In this document: piece by piece, positions 1-11,824 of the stretch
How positions within the stretch are numbered: position 1 is the stretch's first letter
How the letters are laid out: every line of letters begins with the position of its first letter
Source of the DNA: Saccoglossus kowalevskii
Lineage: Eukaryota > Hemichordata > Enteropneusta > Harrimaniidae
Direction of reading: 5' to 3'
DNA length: 37,687 nt
Assembly (NCBI RefSeq): GCF_000003605.2
Contig: NW_003121383.1
Location: 1-37,687, forward strand
Notes under the pieces: model-generated
Told to the model about the DNA's origin: nothing
Database searches by the model: none
What the model saw: the letters and a program-made list of their open reading frames with translations, nothing else
Translations under genes and position numbers: made by a program

Positions 1-793
1 GGAGATTTCTTAATGGAATTACAACAACTGTATACGCATACAATTGTTCACTGTGAGAGTTGGCAGAATTCTAATGGAATAACAACAACTGTATATGCAT
101 ACAAGTGTTCACTGTGAGAGTTGGGAGAATTCTAATGAAATTACAACAACTGTATATGCATACAAGTGTTCACTGTGAGAGTTGGGGGAATTCCAATGGA
201 ATTACAACAACTGTATACGCATACAAGTGTTCACTGTGAGAGTTGGGGGAATTCTAATGGAATTACAACAACTGTATATGCATACAAGTATTCACTGTGA
301 GAGTTGGCGGAATTCTAATGGAATTAAAACAACTGTATATGCATACAAGTGTTCACTGTGAGAGTTGGCAGAATTTTAATGGAATTACAACAACTGTATA
401 CGCATACAAGTGTTCACTGTGAGAGTTGGGAGAATTCTAATGGAATTACAACAACTGTATACGCATACAAGTGTTCACTGTGAGAGTTGGCGGATTTCTA
501 ATGGAATTACAACAACTGTATACGCATACAAGTGTTCACTGTGAGAGTTGGCGGAATTCTAATGGAATAACAACAACTGTATATGCATACAAGTGTTCAA
601 TGTGAGAGTTGGGAGAATTCTAATGGAATTACAACAACTGTATACACATACAAGTGTTCACTGTGAGAGTTGGCGGAATTCTAATGAAATTACAACAACT
701 GTATATGCATACAAGTGTTCACTGTGAGAGTTGGCGGAATTCTAATGGAATTACAACAACTGTATATGCATACAAGTGTTCACTGTGAGAGTT
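1..793. repeat. Array segment: HOR slots 26-28 joined to slots 54-5
   Basis: Thirteen monomers. The first three (GAt with caattg; CA-o-T; GA-k-T) are the P-module string seen also at 31458-31640. They are followed directly by a ccaatgg monomer (184), which belongs elsewhere in the cycle, so a junction lies near 183/184. The same junction recurs at 31640/31641. Positions 184-366 (ccaatgg; GG with a private gtattc; attaaaac with centre T) match 28468-28650. Positions 367-671 (tttt head, GA, CGt, CG-o with ttcaatg, GA with centre A) match 31763-32067 in order and variant state. No gene or other element is seen here. Confidence 0.85.
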
Positions 794-1525
794 GGGAGAA
801 TTCTAATGAAATTACAACAACTGTATATGCATACAAGTGTTCACTGTGAGAGTTGGCGGAATTCTAATGGAATTACAACAACTGTATACGCATACAAGTG
901 TTCACTGTGAGAGTTGGGAGAATTCTAATGGAATAACAACAACTGTATACGCATACAAGTGTTCACTGTGAGAGTTGACAGAATTCTAATGGAATTACAA
1001 CAACTGTATATGCATACAAGTGTTTACTGTGAGAGTTGACAGAATTCTAATGGAATTACAACAACTGTATACACATACAAGTGTTCACTGTGAGAGTTGG
1101 GGGAATTCTAATGGAATTACAACAACTGTATACGCATACAAGTGTTCACTGTGAGAGTTGGGAGAATTCTAATGAAATTACAACAACTGTATATGCATAC
1201 AAGTGTTCACTGTGAGAGTTGGCGGAATTCTAATGGAATTACAACAACTGTATACGCATACAAGTGTTCACTGTGAGAGTTGGGAGAATTCTAATGGAAT
1301 AACAACAACTGTATACGCATACAAGTGTTCACTGTGAGAGTTGACAGAATTCTAATGGAATTACAACAACTGTATATGCATACAAGTGTTTACTGTGAGA
1401 GTTGACAGAATTCTAATGGAATTACAACAACTGTATACACATACAAGTGTTCACTGTGAGAGTTGGGGGAATTCTAATGGAATTACAACAACTGTATACG
1501 CATACAAGTGTTCACTGTGAGAGTT
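794..1525. repeat. Tandem duplication of a 366-bp six-monomer block
   Basis: The six-monomer string GA-k-T, CG-n-C, GA-o-C, AC-n-T with tttac, AC-n-A, GG-n-C occupies 794-1159 and is repeated at 1160-1525 with no difference I can see by eye. The GA-o combination is rare elsewhere, which supports a local, recent duplication rather than shared ancestry of the whole array. Confidence 0.9.
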
Positions 1526-2316
1526 GGGAGAATTCTAATGGAATTACAACAACTATATACGCATACAAGTGTTCACTGTGAGAGTTGGCGGATTTCTAAT
1601 GGAATTACAACAACTGTATACGCATACAAGTGTTCACTGTGAGAGTTGGGAGAATTCTAATGGAATTACAACAACTGTATACGCATACAAGTGTTCACTG
1701 TGAGAGTTGGCGGATTTCTAATGGAATTACAACAACTGTATATGCATACAAGTGTTCACTGTGAGAGTTGGCAGAATTCTAATGGAATAACAACAACTGT
1801 ATACGCATACAAGTGTTCACTGTGAGAGTTGGCGGAATTCTAATGGAATTACAACAACTGTATATGCATACAAGTGTTCACTGTGAGAGTTGGGGGAATT
1901 CTAATGGAATTACAACAACTGTATACACATACAAGTGTTCACTGTGAGAGTTGGGGTATTCTAATGGAATTACAACAACTGTATACGCATACAAGTGTTC
2001 ACTGTGAGAGTTGGCGGAATTCTAATGGAATTACAACAACTGTATACGCATACAAGTGTTCTCTGTGAGAGTTGGGGGAATTCTAATGGAATTACAACAA
2101 CTGTATACGCATACAAGTGTTCACTGTGAGAGTTGGCGAAATTCTAATGGAATTACAACAACTGTATACGCATACAAGTGTTCACTGTGAGAGTTGGGGA
2201 ATTCTAATGGAATTACAACAACTGTATACGCATACAAGTGTTCACTGTGAGGATTGGGGGAATTCTAATGAAATTACAACAACTGTATACGCATACAAGT
2301 GTTCACTGTGAGAGTT
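1526..2316. repeat. Q module copy 1 (slots 41-53)
   Basis: Begins with the ctatatac monomer (1526) and runs CGt, GA, CGt, CA-o-C, CG-T, GG-A, a 60-bp GG monomer (1953-2012), CG, GG, a ggcgaaattc monomer (2135), a 60-bp GG monomer ending in gaggatt (2196-2255), then GG-k (2256-2316). The first 730 bp match 19696-20425 and 25606-26335 monomer for monomer. This copy has private changes: ggggtattc at 1953, centre T rather than C in the 1709 monomer, and ttctctg near 2061. Confidence 0.9.
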
Positions 2317-3900
2317 GGCGGAATTCTATTGAAATTACAACAACTGTATATGCATACAAGTGTTCACTGTGAGAGTTGGCAGAATTCTAATGGAATTACA
2401 ACAACTGTATATGCATACAAGTGTTCACTGTGAGAGTCGGCAGAATTCTAATGGAATTACAACAACTGTATACACATACAAGTGTTCACTGTGAGAGTTG
2501 GGGGATTTCTAATGGAATTACAACAACTGTATACGCATACAAGTGTTCACTGTGAGAGTTGGCAGAATTCTAATGGAATTACAACAACTGTATACACATA
2601 CAAGTGTTCACTGTGAGAGTTGGCGGAATTCTAATGGAATTACAACAACTGTATACACATACAAGTGTTCACTGTGAGAGTTGGGAGAATTCTAATGGAA
2701 TTACAACAACTGTATACGCATACAAGTGTTCACTGTGAGAGTTGGCGGATTTCTAATGGAATTACAACAACTGTATACGCATACAAGTGTTCACTGTGAG
2801 AGTTGGCAGAATTCTAATGGAATAACAACAACTGTATACGCATACAAGTGTTCACTGTGAGAGTTGGGAGATTTCTAATGGAATTACAACAACTGTATAC
2901 GCATACAATTGTTCACTGTGAGAGTTGGCAGAATTCTAATGGAATAACAACAACTGTATATGCATACAAGTGTTCACTGTGAGAGTTGGGAGAATTCTAA
3001 TGAAATTACAACAACTGTATATGCATACAAGTGTTCACTGTGAGAGTTGGCGGAATTCTAATGGAATAACAACAACTGTATATGCATACAAGTGTTCAAT
3101 GTGAGAGTTGGGAGAATTCTAATGGAATTACAACAACTGTATACACATACAAGTGTTCACTGTGAGAGTTGGCGGAATTCTAATGAAATTACAACAACTG
3201 TATACGCATACAAGTGTTCACTGAGAGTTGGCAGAATTCTAATGGAATTACAACAACTGTATATGCATACAATTGTTCACTGTGAGAGTTGGCAGAATTC
3301 TAATGGAATAACAACAACTGTATACACATACAAGTGTTCACTGTGAGAGTTGGCGGAATTCTAATGGAATAACAACAACTGTATATGCATACAAGTGTTC
3401 AATGTGAGAGTTGGGAGAATTCTAATGGAATTACAACAACTGTATACACATACAAGTGTTCACTGTGAGAGTTGGCGGAATTCTAATGAAATTACAACAA
3501 CTGTATATGCATACAAGTGTTCACTGTGAGAGTTGGCAGAATTCTAATGGAATTACAACAACTGTATATGCATACAAGTGTTTACTGTGAGAGTTGACAG
3601 AATTCTAATGGAATTACAACAACTGTATACACATACAAGTGTTCACTGTGAGAGTTGGGGGAATTCTAATGGAATTACAACAACTGTATACGCATACAAG
3701 TGTTCACTGTGAGAGTTGGGAGAATTCTAATGGAATTACAACAACTATATACGCATACAAGTGTTCACTGTGAGAGTTGGCGGATTTCTAATGGAATTAC
3801 AACAACTGTATACGCATACAAGTGTTCACTGTGAGAGTTGGGAGAATTCTAATGGAATTACAACAACTGTATACGCATACAAGTGTTCACTGTGAGAGTT
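2317..3900. repeat. P module copy 1 (slots 16, 18-43)
   Basis: Starts with a tattgaaatt monomer (2317), a CA monomer (2378) and the tcgg-marked monomer (tcgg at 2437). It then follows the fixed order GGt, CA-A, CG-A, GA-C, CGt, CA-o-C, GAt with caattg, CA-o-T, GA-k-T, CG-o with ttcaatg, GA-A, a 59-bp CG-k (3171-3229), CA-T with caattg, CA-o-A. The part from 2805 parallels 11825-12798 and 24083-25056 but lacks one CG-k-T monomer between 3291 and 3352. It ends with ctatatac (3718), CGt and GA before a homogenised GG run. Confidence 0.88.
3171..3229. repeat. 59-bp monomer (TG deleted from the tail)
   Basis: The tail reads ttcactgagag instead of ttcactgtgagag, a loss of two bases. This is a lineage mark of slot 31: the same 59-bp CG-k-C monomer occurs at 10363-10421, 12191-12249 and 24449-24507 with the same neighbours. 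Confidence 0.92.
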
Positions 3901-4631
3901 GGGGGAATTCTAATGGAATTACAACAACTGTATACGCATACAAGTGTTCACTGTGAGAGTTGGGGGAATTCTAATAGAATTACAACAACTGTATACGCAT
4001 ACAAGTGTTCACTGTGAGAGTTGGGGGAATTCTAATGGAATTACAACAACTGTATACGCATACAAGTGTTCACTGTGAGAGTTGGGGGAATTCTAATAGA
4101 ATTACAACAACTGTATACGCATACAAGTGTTCACTGTGAGAGTTGGGGGAATTCTAATGGAATTACAACAACTGTATATGCATACAAGTGTTCACTGTGA
4201 GAGTTGGGGGAATTCTAATGGAATTACAACAACTGTATACGCATACAAGTGTTCACTGTGAGAGTTGGTGGAATTCTAATGGAATTACAACAACTGTATA
4301 CGCATACAAGTGTTCACTGTTAGAGTTGGGGGAATTCTAATGGAATTACAACAACTGTATATGCATACAAGTGTTCACTGTGAGAGTTGGGGGAATTCTA
4401 ATAGAATTACAACAACTGTATACGCATACAAGTGTTCACTGTGAGAGTTGGGGGAATTCTAATGGAATTACAACAACTGTATATGCATACAGTGTTCACT
4501 GTGAGAGTTGGGGGAATTCTAATGGAATTACAACAACTGTATACGCATACAAGTGTTCACTGTGAGAGTTGGTGGAATTCTAATGGAATTACAACAACTG
4601 TATATGCATACAAGTGTTCACTGTGAGAGTT
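3901..4631. repeat. Homogenised run of GG-head monomers with taatag dimers
   Basis: Twelve consecutive monomers, ten with gggggaattc heads and two with ggtggaattc (4267, 4571). Early in the run a GG-n monomer alternates with one carrying taatagaatt (3962, 4084), giving a 122-bp dimer repeated twice; a third taatag monomer is at 4389. One 60-bp monomer (4450-4509) has lost an A (catacagtg). A tail mark ctgttag lies near 4320. The run replaces the ordered slots that would be expected after slot 43. Confidence 0.88.
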
Positions 4632-5973
4632 GGCGGAATTCTAATGGAATTAAAACAACTGTATACGCATACAAGTGTTCACTGTGAGAGTTGGCAGAAT
4701 TTTAATGGAATTACAACAACTGTATACGCATACAAGTGTTCACTGTGAGAGTTGGCGGATTTCTAATGGAATTACAACAACTGTATACGCATACAAGTGT
4801 TCACTGTGAGAGTTGGCGGAATTCTAATGGAATAACAACAACTGTATATGCATACAAGTGTTCACTGTGAGAGTTGGGAGAATTCTAATGGAATTACAAC
4901 AACTGTATACGCATACAAGTGTTCACTGTGAGAGTTGGCGGAATTCTAATGGAATTACAACAACTGTATACGCATACAAGTGTTCACTGTGAGAGTTGGG
5001 AGAATTCTAATGGAATTACAACAACTGTATACACATACAAGTGTTCACTGTGAGAGTTGGGGGAATTCTAATGGAATTACAACAACTGTATACGCATACA
5101 AGTGTTCACTGTGAGAGTTGACAGAATTCTAATGGAATTACAACAACTGTATACACATACAAGTGTTCACTGTGAGAGTTGGGGGAATTCTAATGGAATT
5201 ACAACAACTGTATACGCATACAAGTGTTCACTGTGAGAGTTGGCGGAATTCTAATGGAATTACAACAACTGTATACGCATACAAGTGTTCACTGTGAGAG
5301 TTGGGAGAATTCTAATGGAATTACAACAACTGTATACGCATACAAGTGTTCACTGTAAGAGTTGGCGGATTTCTAATGGAATTACAACAACTGTATACGC
5401 ATACAAGTGTTCACTGTGAGAGTTGGCGGAATTCTAATGGAATTACAACAACTGTATACACATACAAGTGTTCACTGTGAGAGTTGACAGAATTCTAATG
5501 GAATTACAACAACTGTATACGCATACAAGTGTTCACTGTGAGAGTTGGCGGAATTCTATTGAAATTACAACAACTGTATATGCATACAAGTGTTCACTGT
5601 GAGAGTTGGGAGAATTCTAATGGAATTACAACAACTGTATACGCATACAAGTGTTCACTGTGAGAGTTGGGGGAATTCTAATGGAATTACAACAACTGTA
5701 TACACATACAAGTGTTCACTGTGAGAGTTGGGGGATTTCTAATGGAATTACAACAACTGTATACGCATACAAGTGTTCACTGTGAGAGTTGGCGGATTTC
5801 TAATGGAATTACAACAACTGTATACGCATACAAGTGTTCACTGTGAGAGTTGGCAGAATTCTAATGGAATAACAACAACTGTATACGCATACAAGTGTTC
5901 ACTGTGAGAGTTGGGAGAATTCTAATGGAATTACAACAACTGTATACGCATACAAGTGTTCACTGTGAGAGTT
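4632..5973. repeat. Shortened HOR cycle (slots 1-17, then a jump to 20-25)
   Basis: Opens with attaaaac (4632) and the tttt-head monomer (4693), then CGt, CG-o-T, GA, CG, GA-A, GG, AC-A, GG, CG, GA with ctgtaag, CGt, CG-A, AC-C and tattgaaatt (5547). The order from AC-A onward is the same as at 30482-30969 and, with the 65-bp variant, 15060-15551. The tcgg-marked monomer expected afterwards is absent; instead GG-A, GGt, CGt and CA-o-C follow. Confidence 0.82.
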
Positions 5974-6947
5974 GGGGGAATTCTAATGGAATTACAACAA
6001 CTGTATACACATACAAGTGTTCACTGTGAGAGTTTGGGGAATTCTAATGGAATTACAACAACTGTATACACATACAAGTGTTCACTGTGAGAGTTGGGGG
6101 AATTCTAATGGAATTACAACAACTGTATACACATACAAGTGTTCACTGTGAGAGTTGGGGGAATTCTAATGGAATTACAACAACTGTATACACATACAAG
6201 TGTTCACTGTGAGAGTTGGGGGAATTCTAATGGAATTACAACAACTGTATACACATACAAGTGTTCACTGTGAGAGTTGGGGGAATTCTAATGAAATTAC
6301 AACAACTGTATATGCATACAAGTGTTCACTGTGAGAGTTGGGGGAATTCTAATGGAATTACAACAACTGTATACGCATACAAGTGTTCACTGTGAGAGTT
6401 GGGGGAATTCTAATGGAATTACAACAACTGTATACGCATACAAGTGTTCACTGTGAGAGTTGGGGGATTCTAATGGAATTACAACAACTGTATATGCATA
6501 CAAGTGTTCACTGTGAGAGTTGGGGGAATTCTAATGGAATTACAACAACTGTATACACATACAAGTGTTCACTGTGAGAGTTGGGGGAATTCTAATGGAA
6601 TTACAACAACTGTATACACATACAAGTGTTCACTGTGAGAGTTGGGGGAATTCTAATGGAATTACAACAACTGTATACACATACAAGTGTTCACTGTGAG
6701 AGTTGGGGGATTCTAATGGAATTACAACAACTGTATACGCATACAAGTGTTCACTGTGAGAGTTGGCGGAATTCTAATGGAATTACAACAACTGTATACG
6801 CATACAAGTGTTCACTGTGAGAGTTGGGGGAATTCTAATGAAATTACAACAACTGTATATGCATACAAGTGTTCACTGTGAGAGTTGGGGGAATTCCAAT
6901 GGAATTACAACAACTGTATACGCATACAAGTGTTCACTGTGAGAATT
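5974..6947. repeat. GG-head run rich in tatacac centres, with two 60-bp monomers
   Basis: Nearly all of the sixteen monomers have the gggggaattc head, and many consecutive ones have the tatacac centre. One head reads agtttgggga (near 6033). Two 60-bp GG monomers (6462-6521 and 6705-6764) sit 243 bp apart, the same spacing as the pair in Q modules, so this run may be an expanded and homogenised Q module. It ends with GG-k-T (6826) and ccaatgg (6887), as Q modules do. Confidence 0.82.
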
Positions 6948-8045
6948 GGGGGAATTCTAATGGAATTACAACAACTGTAAATGCATACAAGTGTTCACTG
7001 TGAGAGTTGGCGGAATTCTAATGGAATTAAAACAACTGTATACGCATACAAGTTTTCACTGTGAGAGTTGGCAGAATTGTAATGGAATTACAACAACTGT
7101 ATACGCATACAAGTTTTCACTGTGAGAGTTGGCAGAATTGTAATGGAATTACAACAACTGTATACGCATACAAGTGTTCACTGTGAGAGTTGGGAGAATT
7201 CTAATGGAATTACAACAACTGTATACGCATACAAGTGTTCACTGTGAGAGTTGGCGGATTTCTAATGGAATTACAACAACTGTATACGCATACAAGTGTT
7301 CACTGTGAGAGTTGGCGGAATTCTAATGGAATAACAACAACTGTATATGCATACAAGTGTTCACTGTGAGAGTTGACAGAATTCTAATGGAATTACAACA
7401 ACTGTATACACATACAAGTGTTCACTGTGAGAGTTGACAGAATTCTAATGGAATAACAACAACTGTATACGCATACAAGTGTTCACTGTGAGAGTTGGCG
7501 GAATTCTAATGGAATAACAACAACTGTATATGCATACAAGTGTTCACTGTGAGAGTTGACAGAATTCTAATGGAATTACAACAACTGTATACACATACAA
7601 GTGTTCACTGTGAGAGTTGACAGAATTCTAATGGAATAACAACAACTGTATACGCATACAAGTGTTCACTGTGAGAGTTGGCGGAATTCTAATGGAATTA
7701 CAACAACTGTATATGCATACAAGTGTTCACTGTGAGAGTTGACAGAATTCTAATGGAATTACAACAACTGTATACGCATACAAGTGTTCACTGTGAGAGT
7801 TGGCAGAATTCTAATGGAATTACAACAACTGTATACGCATACAAGTGTTCACTGTGAGAATTGGGGGAATTCTAATGGAATTACAACAACTGTAAATGCA
7901 TACAAGTGTTCACTGTGAGAGTTGGCGGAATTCTAATGGAATTAAAACAACTGTATACGCATACAAGTTTTCACTGTGAGAGTTGGCAGAATTGTAATGG
8001 AATTACAACAACTGTATACGCATACAAGTGTTCACTGTGAGAGTT
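6948..8045. repeat. 915-bp (15-monomer) tandem duplication, second copy partial
   Basis: A distinctive pair of marks, gagaatt before the head and gtaaatgc in the centre, begins a block at 6948 and again at 7863, exactly 15 x 61 = 915 bp apart. Both are followed by attaaaac with aagttttc and then a gaattgtaatgg monomer. The first copy has two successive gaattgtaatgg monomers (7070, 7131), the second has one (7985). After 8046 the two copies share GA and CGt and then diverge. Confidence 0.88.
7314..7679. repeat. 183-bp trimer repeated twice
   Basis: CG-o-T, AC-n-A, AC-o-C occupies 7314-7496 and is repeated at 7497-7679 without visible differences. It is nested inside the first copy of the 915-bp duplication. 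Confidence 0.88.
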
Positions 8046-9387
8046 GGGAGAATTCTAATGGAATTACAACAACTGTATACGCATACAAGTGTTCACTGTG
8101 AGAGTTGGCGGATTTCTAATGGAATTACAACAACTGTATACGCATACAAGTGTTCACTGTGAGAGTTGGCGGAATTCTAATGGAATTACAACAACTGTAT
8201 ACGCATACAAGTGTTCACTGTGAGAGTTGGCGGAATTCTAATGGAATTACAACAACTGTATACGCATACAAGTGTTCACTGTGAGAGTTGGCAGAATTCT
8301 AATGGAATAACAACAACTGTATATGCATACAAGTGTTCACTGTGAGAGTTGGGAGAATTCTAATGGAATTACAACAACTGTATACGCATACAAGTGTTCA
8401 CTGTGAGAGTTGGCGGAATTCTAATGAAATTACAACAACTGTATATGCATACAAGTGTTCACTGTGAGAGTTGGCGGAATTCTAATGGAATTACAACAAC
8501 TGTATATGCATACAAGTGTTCACTGTGAGAGTTGGCGGAATTCTAATGGAATTACAACAACTGTATACGCATACAAGTGTTCACTGTGAGAGTTGGGAGA
8601 ATTCTAATGGAATTACAACAACTGTATACGCATACAAGTGTTCACTGTGAGAGTTGGCGGATTTCTAATGGAATTACAACAACTGTATACGCATACAAGT
8701 GTTCACTGTGAGAGTTGGCAGAATTCTAATGGAATAACAACAACTGTATACGCATACAAGTGTTCACTGTGAGAGTTGGGAGAATTCTAATGGAATTACA
8801 ACAACTGTATACGCATACAAGTGTTCACTGTGAGAGTTGGCAGAATTCTAATGGAATAACAACAACTGTATACGCATACAAGTGTTCACTGTGAGAGTTG
8901 GGAGAATTCTAATGGAATTACAACAACTCTATACGCATACAAGTGTTCACTGTAAGAGTTGGCGGATTTCTAATGGAATTACAACAACTGTATACGCATA
9001 CAAGTGTTCACTGTGAGAGTTGGGAGAATTCTAATGGAATTACAACAACTGTATACACATACAAGTGTTCACTGTGAGAGTTGACAGAATTCTAATGGAA
9101 TAACAACAACTGTATACGCATACAAGTGTTCACTGTGAGAGTTGGCGGAATTCTAATGGAATTACAACAACTGTATATGCATACAAGTGTTCACTGTGAG
9201 AGTTGACAGAATTCTAATGGAATTACAACAACTGTATACGCATACAAGTGTTCACTGTGAGAGTTGGCAGAATTCTAATGGAATTACAACAACTGTATAC
9301 GCATACAAGTGTTCACTGTGAGAGTTGGGGGAATTCTAATGGAATAACAACAACTGTATATGCATACAAGTGTTCACTGTGAGAGTT
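8046..9387. repeat. Mixed-order satellite segment
   Basis: Twenty-two monomers of the CG, CA, GA, CGt and AC types, without a strong match to a single stretch of the HOR cycle. GA-C / CA-o-C pairs alternate around 8717-8899. One monomer has the private centre ctctatac (8900, with ctgtaag). Positions 9083-9326 (AC-o-C, CG-T, AC-C, CA-C) match 7619-7862. Nothing other than satellite is present. Confidence 0.8.
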
Positions 9388-10543
9388 GGGAGAATTCTAA
9401 TGGAATTACAACAACTGTATACGCATACAAGTGTTCACTGTGAGAGTTGGGGAATTCTATTGAAATTACAACAACTGTATATGCATACAAGTGTTCACTG
9501 TGAGAGTTGGGAGAATTCTAATGGAATTACAACAACTGTATACGCATACAAGTGTTCACTGTGAGAGTTGGCGGAATTCTAATGGAATTACAACAACTGT
9601 TTATGCATACAAGTGTTCACTGTGAGAGTCGGCAGAATTCTAATGGAATTACAACAACTGTATACACATACAAGTGTTCACTGTGAGAGTTGGGGGATTT
9701 CTAATGGAATTACAACAACTGTATACGCATACAAGTGTTCACTGTGAGAGTTGGCAGAATTCTAATGGAATTACAACAACTGTATACACATACAAGTGTT
9801 CACTGTGAGAGTTGGCGGAATTCTAATGGAATTACAACAACTGTATACACATACAAGTGTTCACTGTGAGAGTTGGGAGAATTCTAATGGAATTACAACA
9901 ACTGTATACGCATACAAGTGTTCACTGTGAGAGTTGGCGGATTTCTAATGGAATTACAACAACTGTATACGCATACAAGTGTTCACTGTGAGAGTTGGCA
10001 GAATTCTAATGGAATAACAACAACTGTATACGCATACAAGTGTTCACTGTGAGAGTTGGGAGATTTCTAATGGAATTACAACAACTGTATACGCATACAA
10101 TTGTTCACTGTGAGAGTTGGCAGAATTCTAATGGAATAACAACAACTGTATATGCATACAAGTGTTCACTGTGAGAGTTGGGAGAATTCTAATGAAATTA
10201 CAACAACTGTATATGCATACAAGTGTTCACTGTGAGAGTTGGCGGAATTCTAATGGAATAACAACAACTGTATATGCATACAAGTGTTCAATGTGAGAGT
10301 TGGGAGAATTCTAATGGAATTACAACAACTGTATACACATACAAGTGTTCACTGTGAGAGTTGGCGGAATTCTAATGAAATTACAACAACTGTATACGCA
10401 TACAAGTGTTCACTGAGAGTTGGCAGAATTCTAATGGAATTACAACAACTGTATATGCATACAATTGTTCACTGTGAGAGTTGGCAGAATTCTAATGGAA
10501 TAACAACAACTGTATACACATACAAGTGTTCACTGTGAGAGTT
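9388..10543. repeat. P module copy 2 (slots 15/16-33)
   Basis: GA, a 60-bp tattgaaatt monomer (9449-9508), GA, tttatgc (9570), then the tcgg-marked monomer (tcgg at 9629) and the same ordered string as copy 1 through CA-o-A ending at 10543. The offset from copy 1 is 7192 bp at the tcgg mark, at slot 25 (2805 to 9997) and at the GTG just before the ga-A monomer, so no net indel separates them across that stretch. A 59-bp monomer lies at 10363-10421. Confidence 0.9.
10363..10421. repeat. 59-bp monomer (TG deleted from the tail)
   Basis: CG-k-C monomer with ttcactgagag, in the same slot and with the same neighbours as the copies at 3171 and 12191. Confidence 0.92.
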
Positions 10544-10970
10544 GGCAGAATTCTAATGGAATAACAACAACTGTATACGCATACAAGTGTTCACTGTGAG
10601 AGTTGGGAGATTTCTAATGGAATTACAACAACTGTATACGCATACAATTGTTCACTGTGAGAGTTGGCAGAATTCTAATGGAATAACAACAACTGTATAT
10701 GCATACAAGTGTTCACTGTGAGAGTTGGGAGAATTCTAATGAAATTACAACAACTGTATACGCATACAAGTGTTCACTGTGAGAGTTGGCGGAATTCTAA
10801 TGGAATAACAACAACTGTATATGCATACAAGTGTTCACTGTGAGAGTTGGCGGAATTCTAATGGAATAACAACAACTTTATATGCATACAAGTGTTCACT
10901 GTGAGAGTTGGGAGAATTCTAATGGAATTACAACAACTGTATACGCATACAAGTGTTCACTGTGAGAGTT
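10544..10970. repeat. Partial second copy of the slot 25-29 string
   Basis: CA-o-C, GAt with caattg, CA-o-T, GA-k-C, CG-o-T restarts here, 547 bp after the same string at 9997. It then departs into a second CG-o with the private centre ctttatatgc (10849) and GA-C. This is a local duplication of the beginning of the preceding block. Confidence 0.82.
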
Positions 10971-11824
10971 GGGGGAATTCTAATGGAATTACAACAACTG
11001 TATACGCATACAAGTGTTCACTGTGAGAGTTGGGGGAATTCTAATGGAATTACAACAACTGTATATGCATACAAGTGTTCACTGTGAGAGTTGGGGGAAT
11101 TCTAATGGAATTACAACAACTGTATACACATACAAGTGTTCACTGTGAGAGTTGGGGGAATTCTAATGGAATTACAACAACTGTATACACATACAAGTGT
11201 TCACTGTGAGAGTTGGGGGAATTCTAATGAAATAACAACAACTGTATACACATACAAGTGTTCACTGTGAGAATTGGGGGAATTCTAATGGAATTACAAC
11301 AACTGTATACACATACAAGTGTTCACTGTGAGAGTTGGGGGAATTCTAATGGAATTACAACAACTGTATACACATACAAGTGTTCACTGTGAGAGTTGGG
11401 GGAATTCTAATGGAATTACAACAACTGTATACACATACAAGTGTTCACTGTGAGAGTTGGGAGAATTCTAATGGAATTACAACAACTGTATACACATACA
11501 AGTGTTCACTGTGAGAGTTGGGGGAATTCTAATGGAATTACAACAACTGTATACACATACAAGTGTTCACTGTGAGAGTTGGGGGAATTCTAATGGAATT
11601 ACAACAACTGTATACACATACAAGTGTTCACTGTGAGAGTTGGGGGAATTCTAATGAAATTACAACAACTGTATATGCATACAAGTGTTCACTGTGAGAG
11701 TTGGGGGAATTCTAATGGAATTACAACAACTGTATACGCATACAAGTGTTCACTGTGAGAGTTGGGGGAATTCTAATGGAATTACAACAACTGTATACGC
11801 ATACAAGTGTTCACTGTGAGAGTT
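10971..11824. repeat. Homogenised GG-head run, mostly tatacac centres
   Basis: Fourteen consecutive monomers, almost all GG-head and about half with tatacac. One monomer combines the k and o changes (taatgaaataac, 11215-11275) and is followed by gagaatt. The same k+o monomer occurs at 27616, also among GG-A monomers. The run resembles 5974-6947 in composition, suggesting shared origin. Confidence 0.85.

Noticed and set aside
1-61. True left boundary of the array at base 1
   Set aside because: The first monomer is ordinary satellite apart from one extra T and a missing first G at the cut, and its order matches an internal site (31458 onward), so it is simply the window edge.
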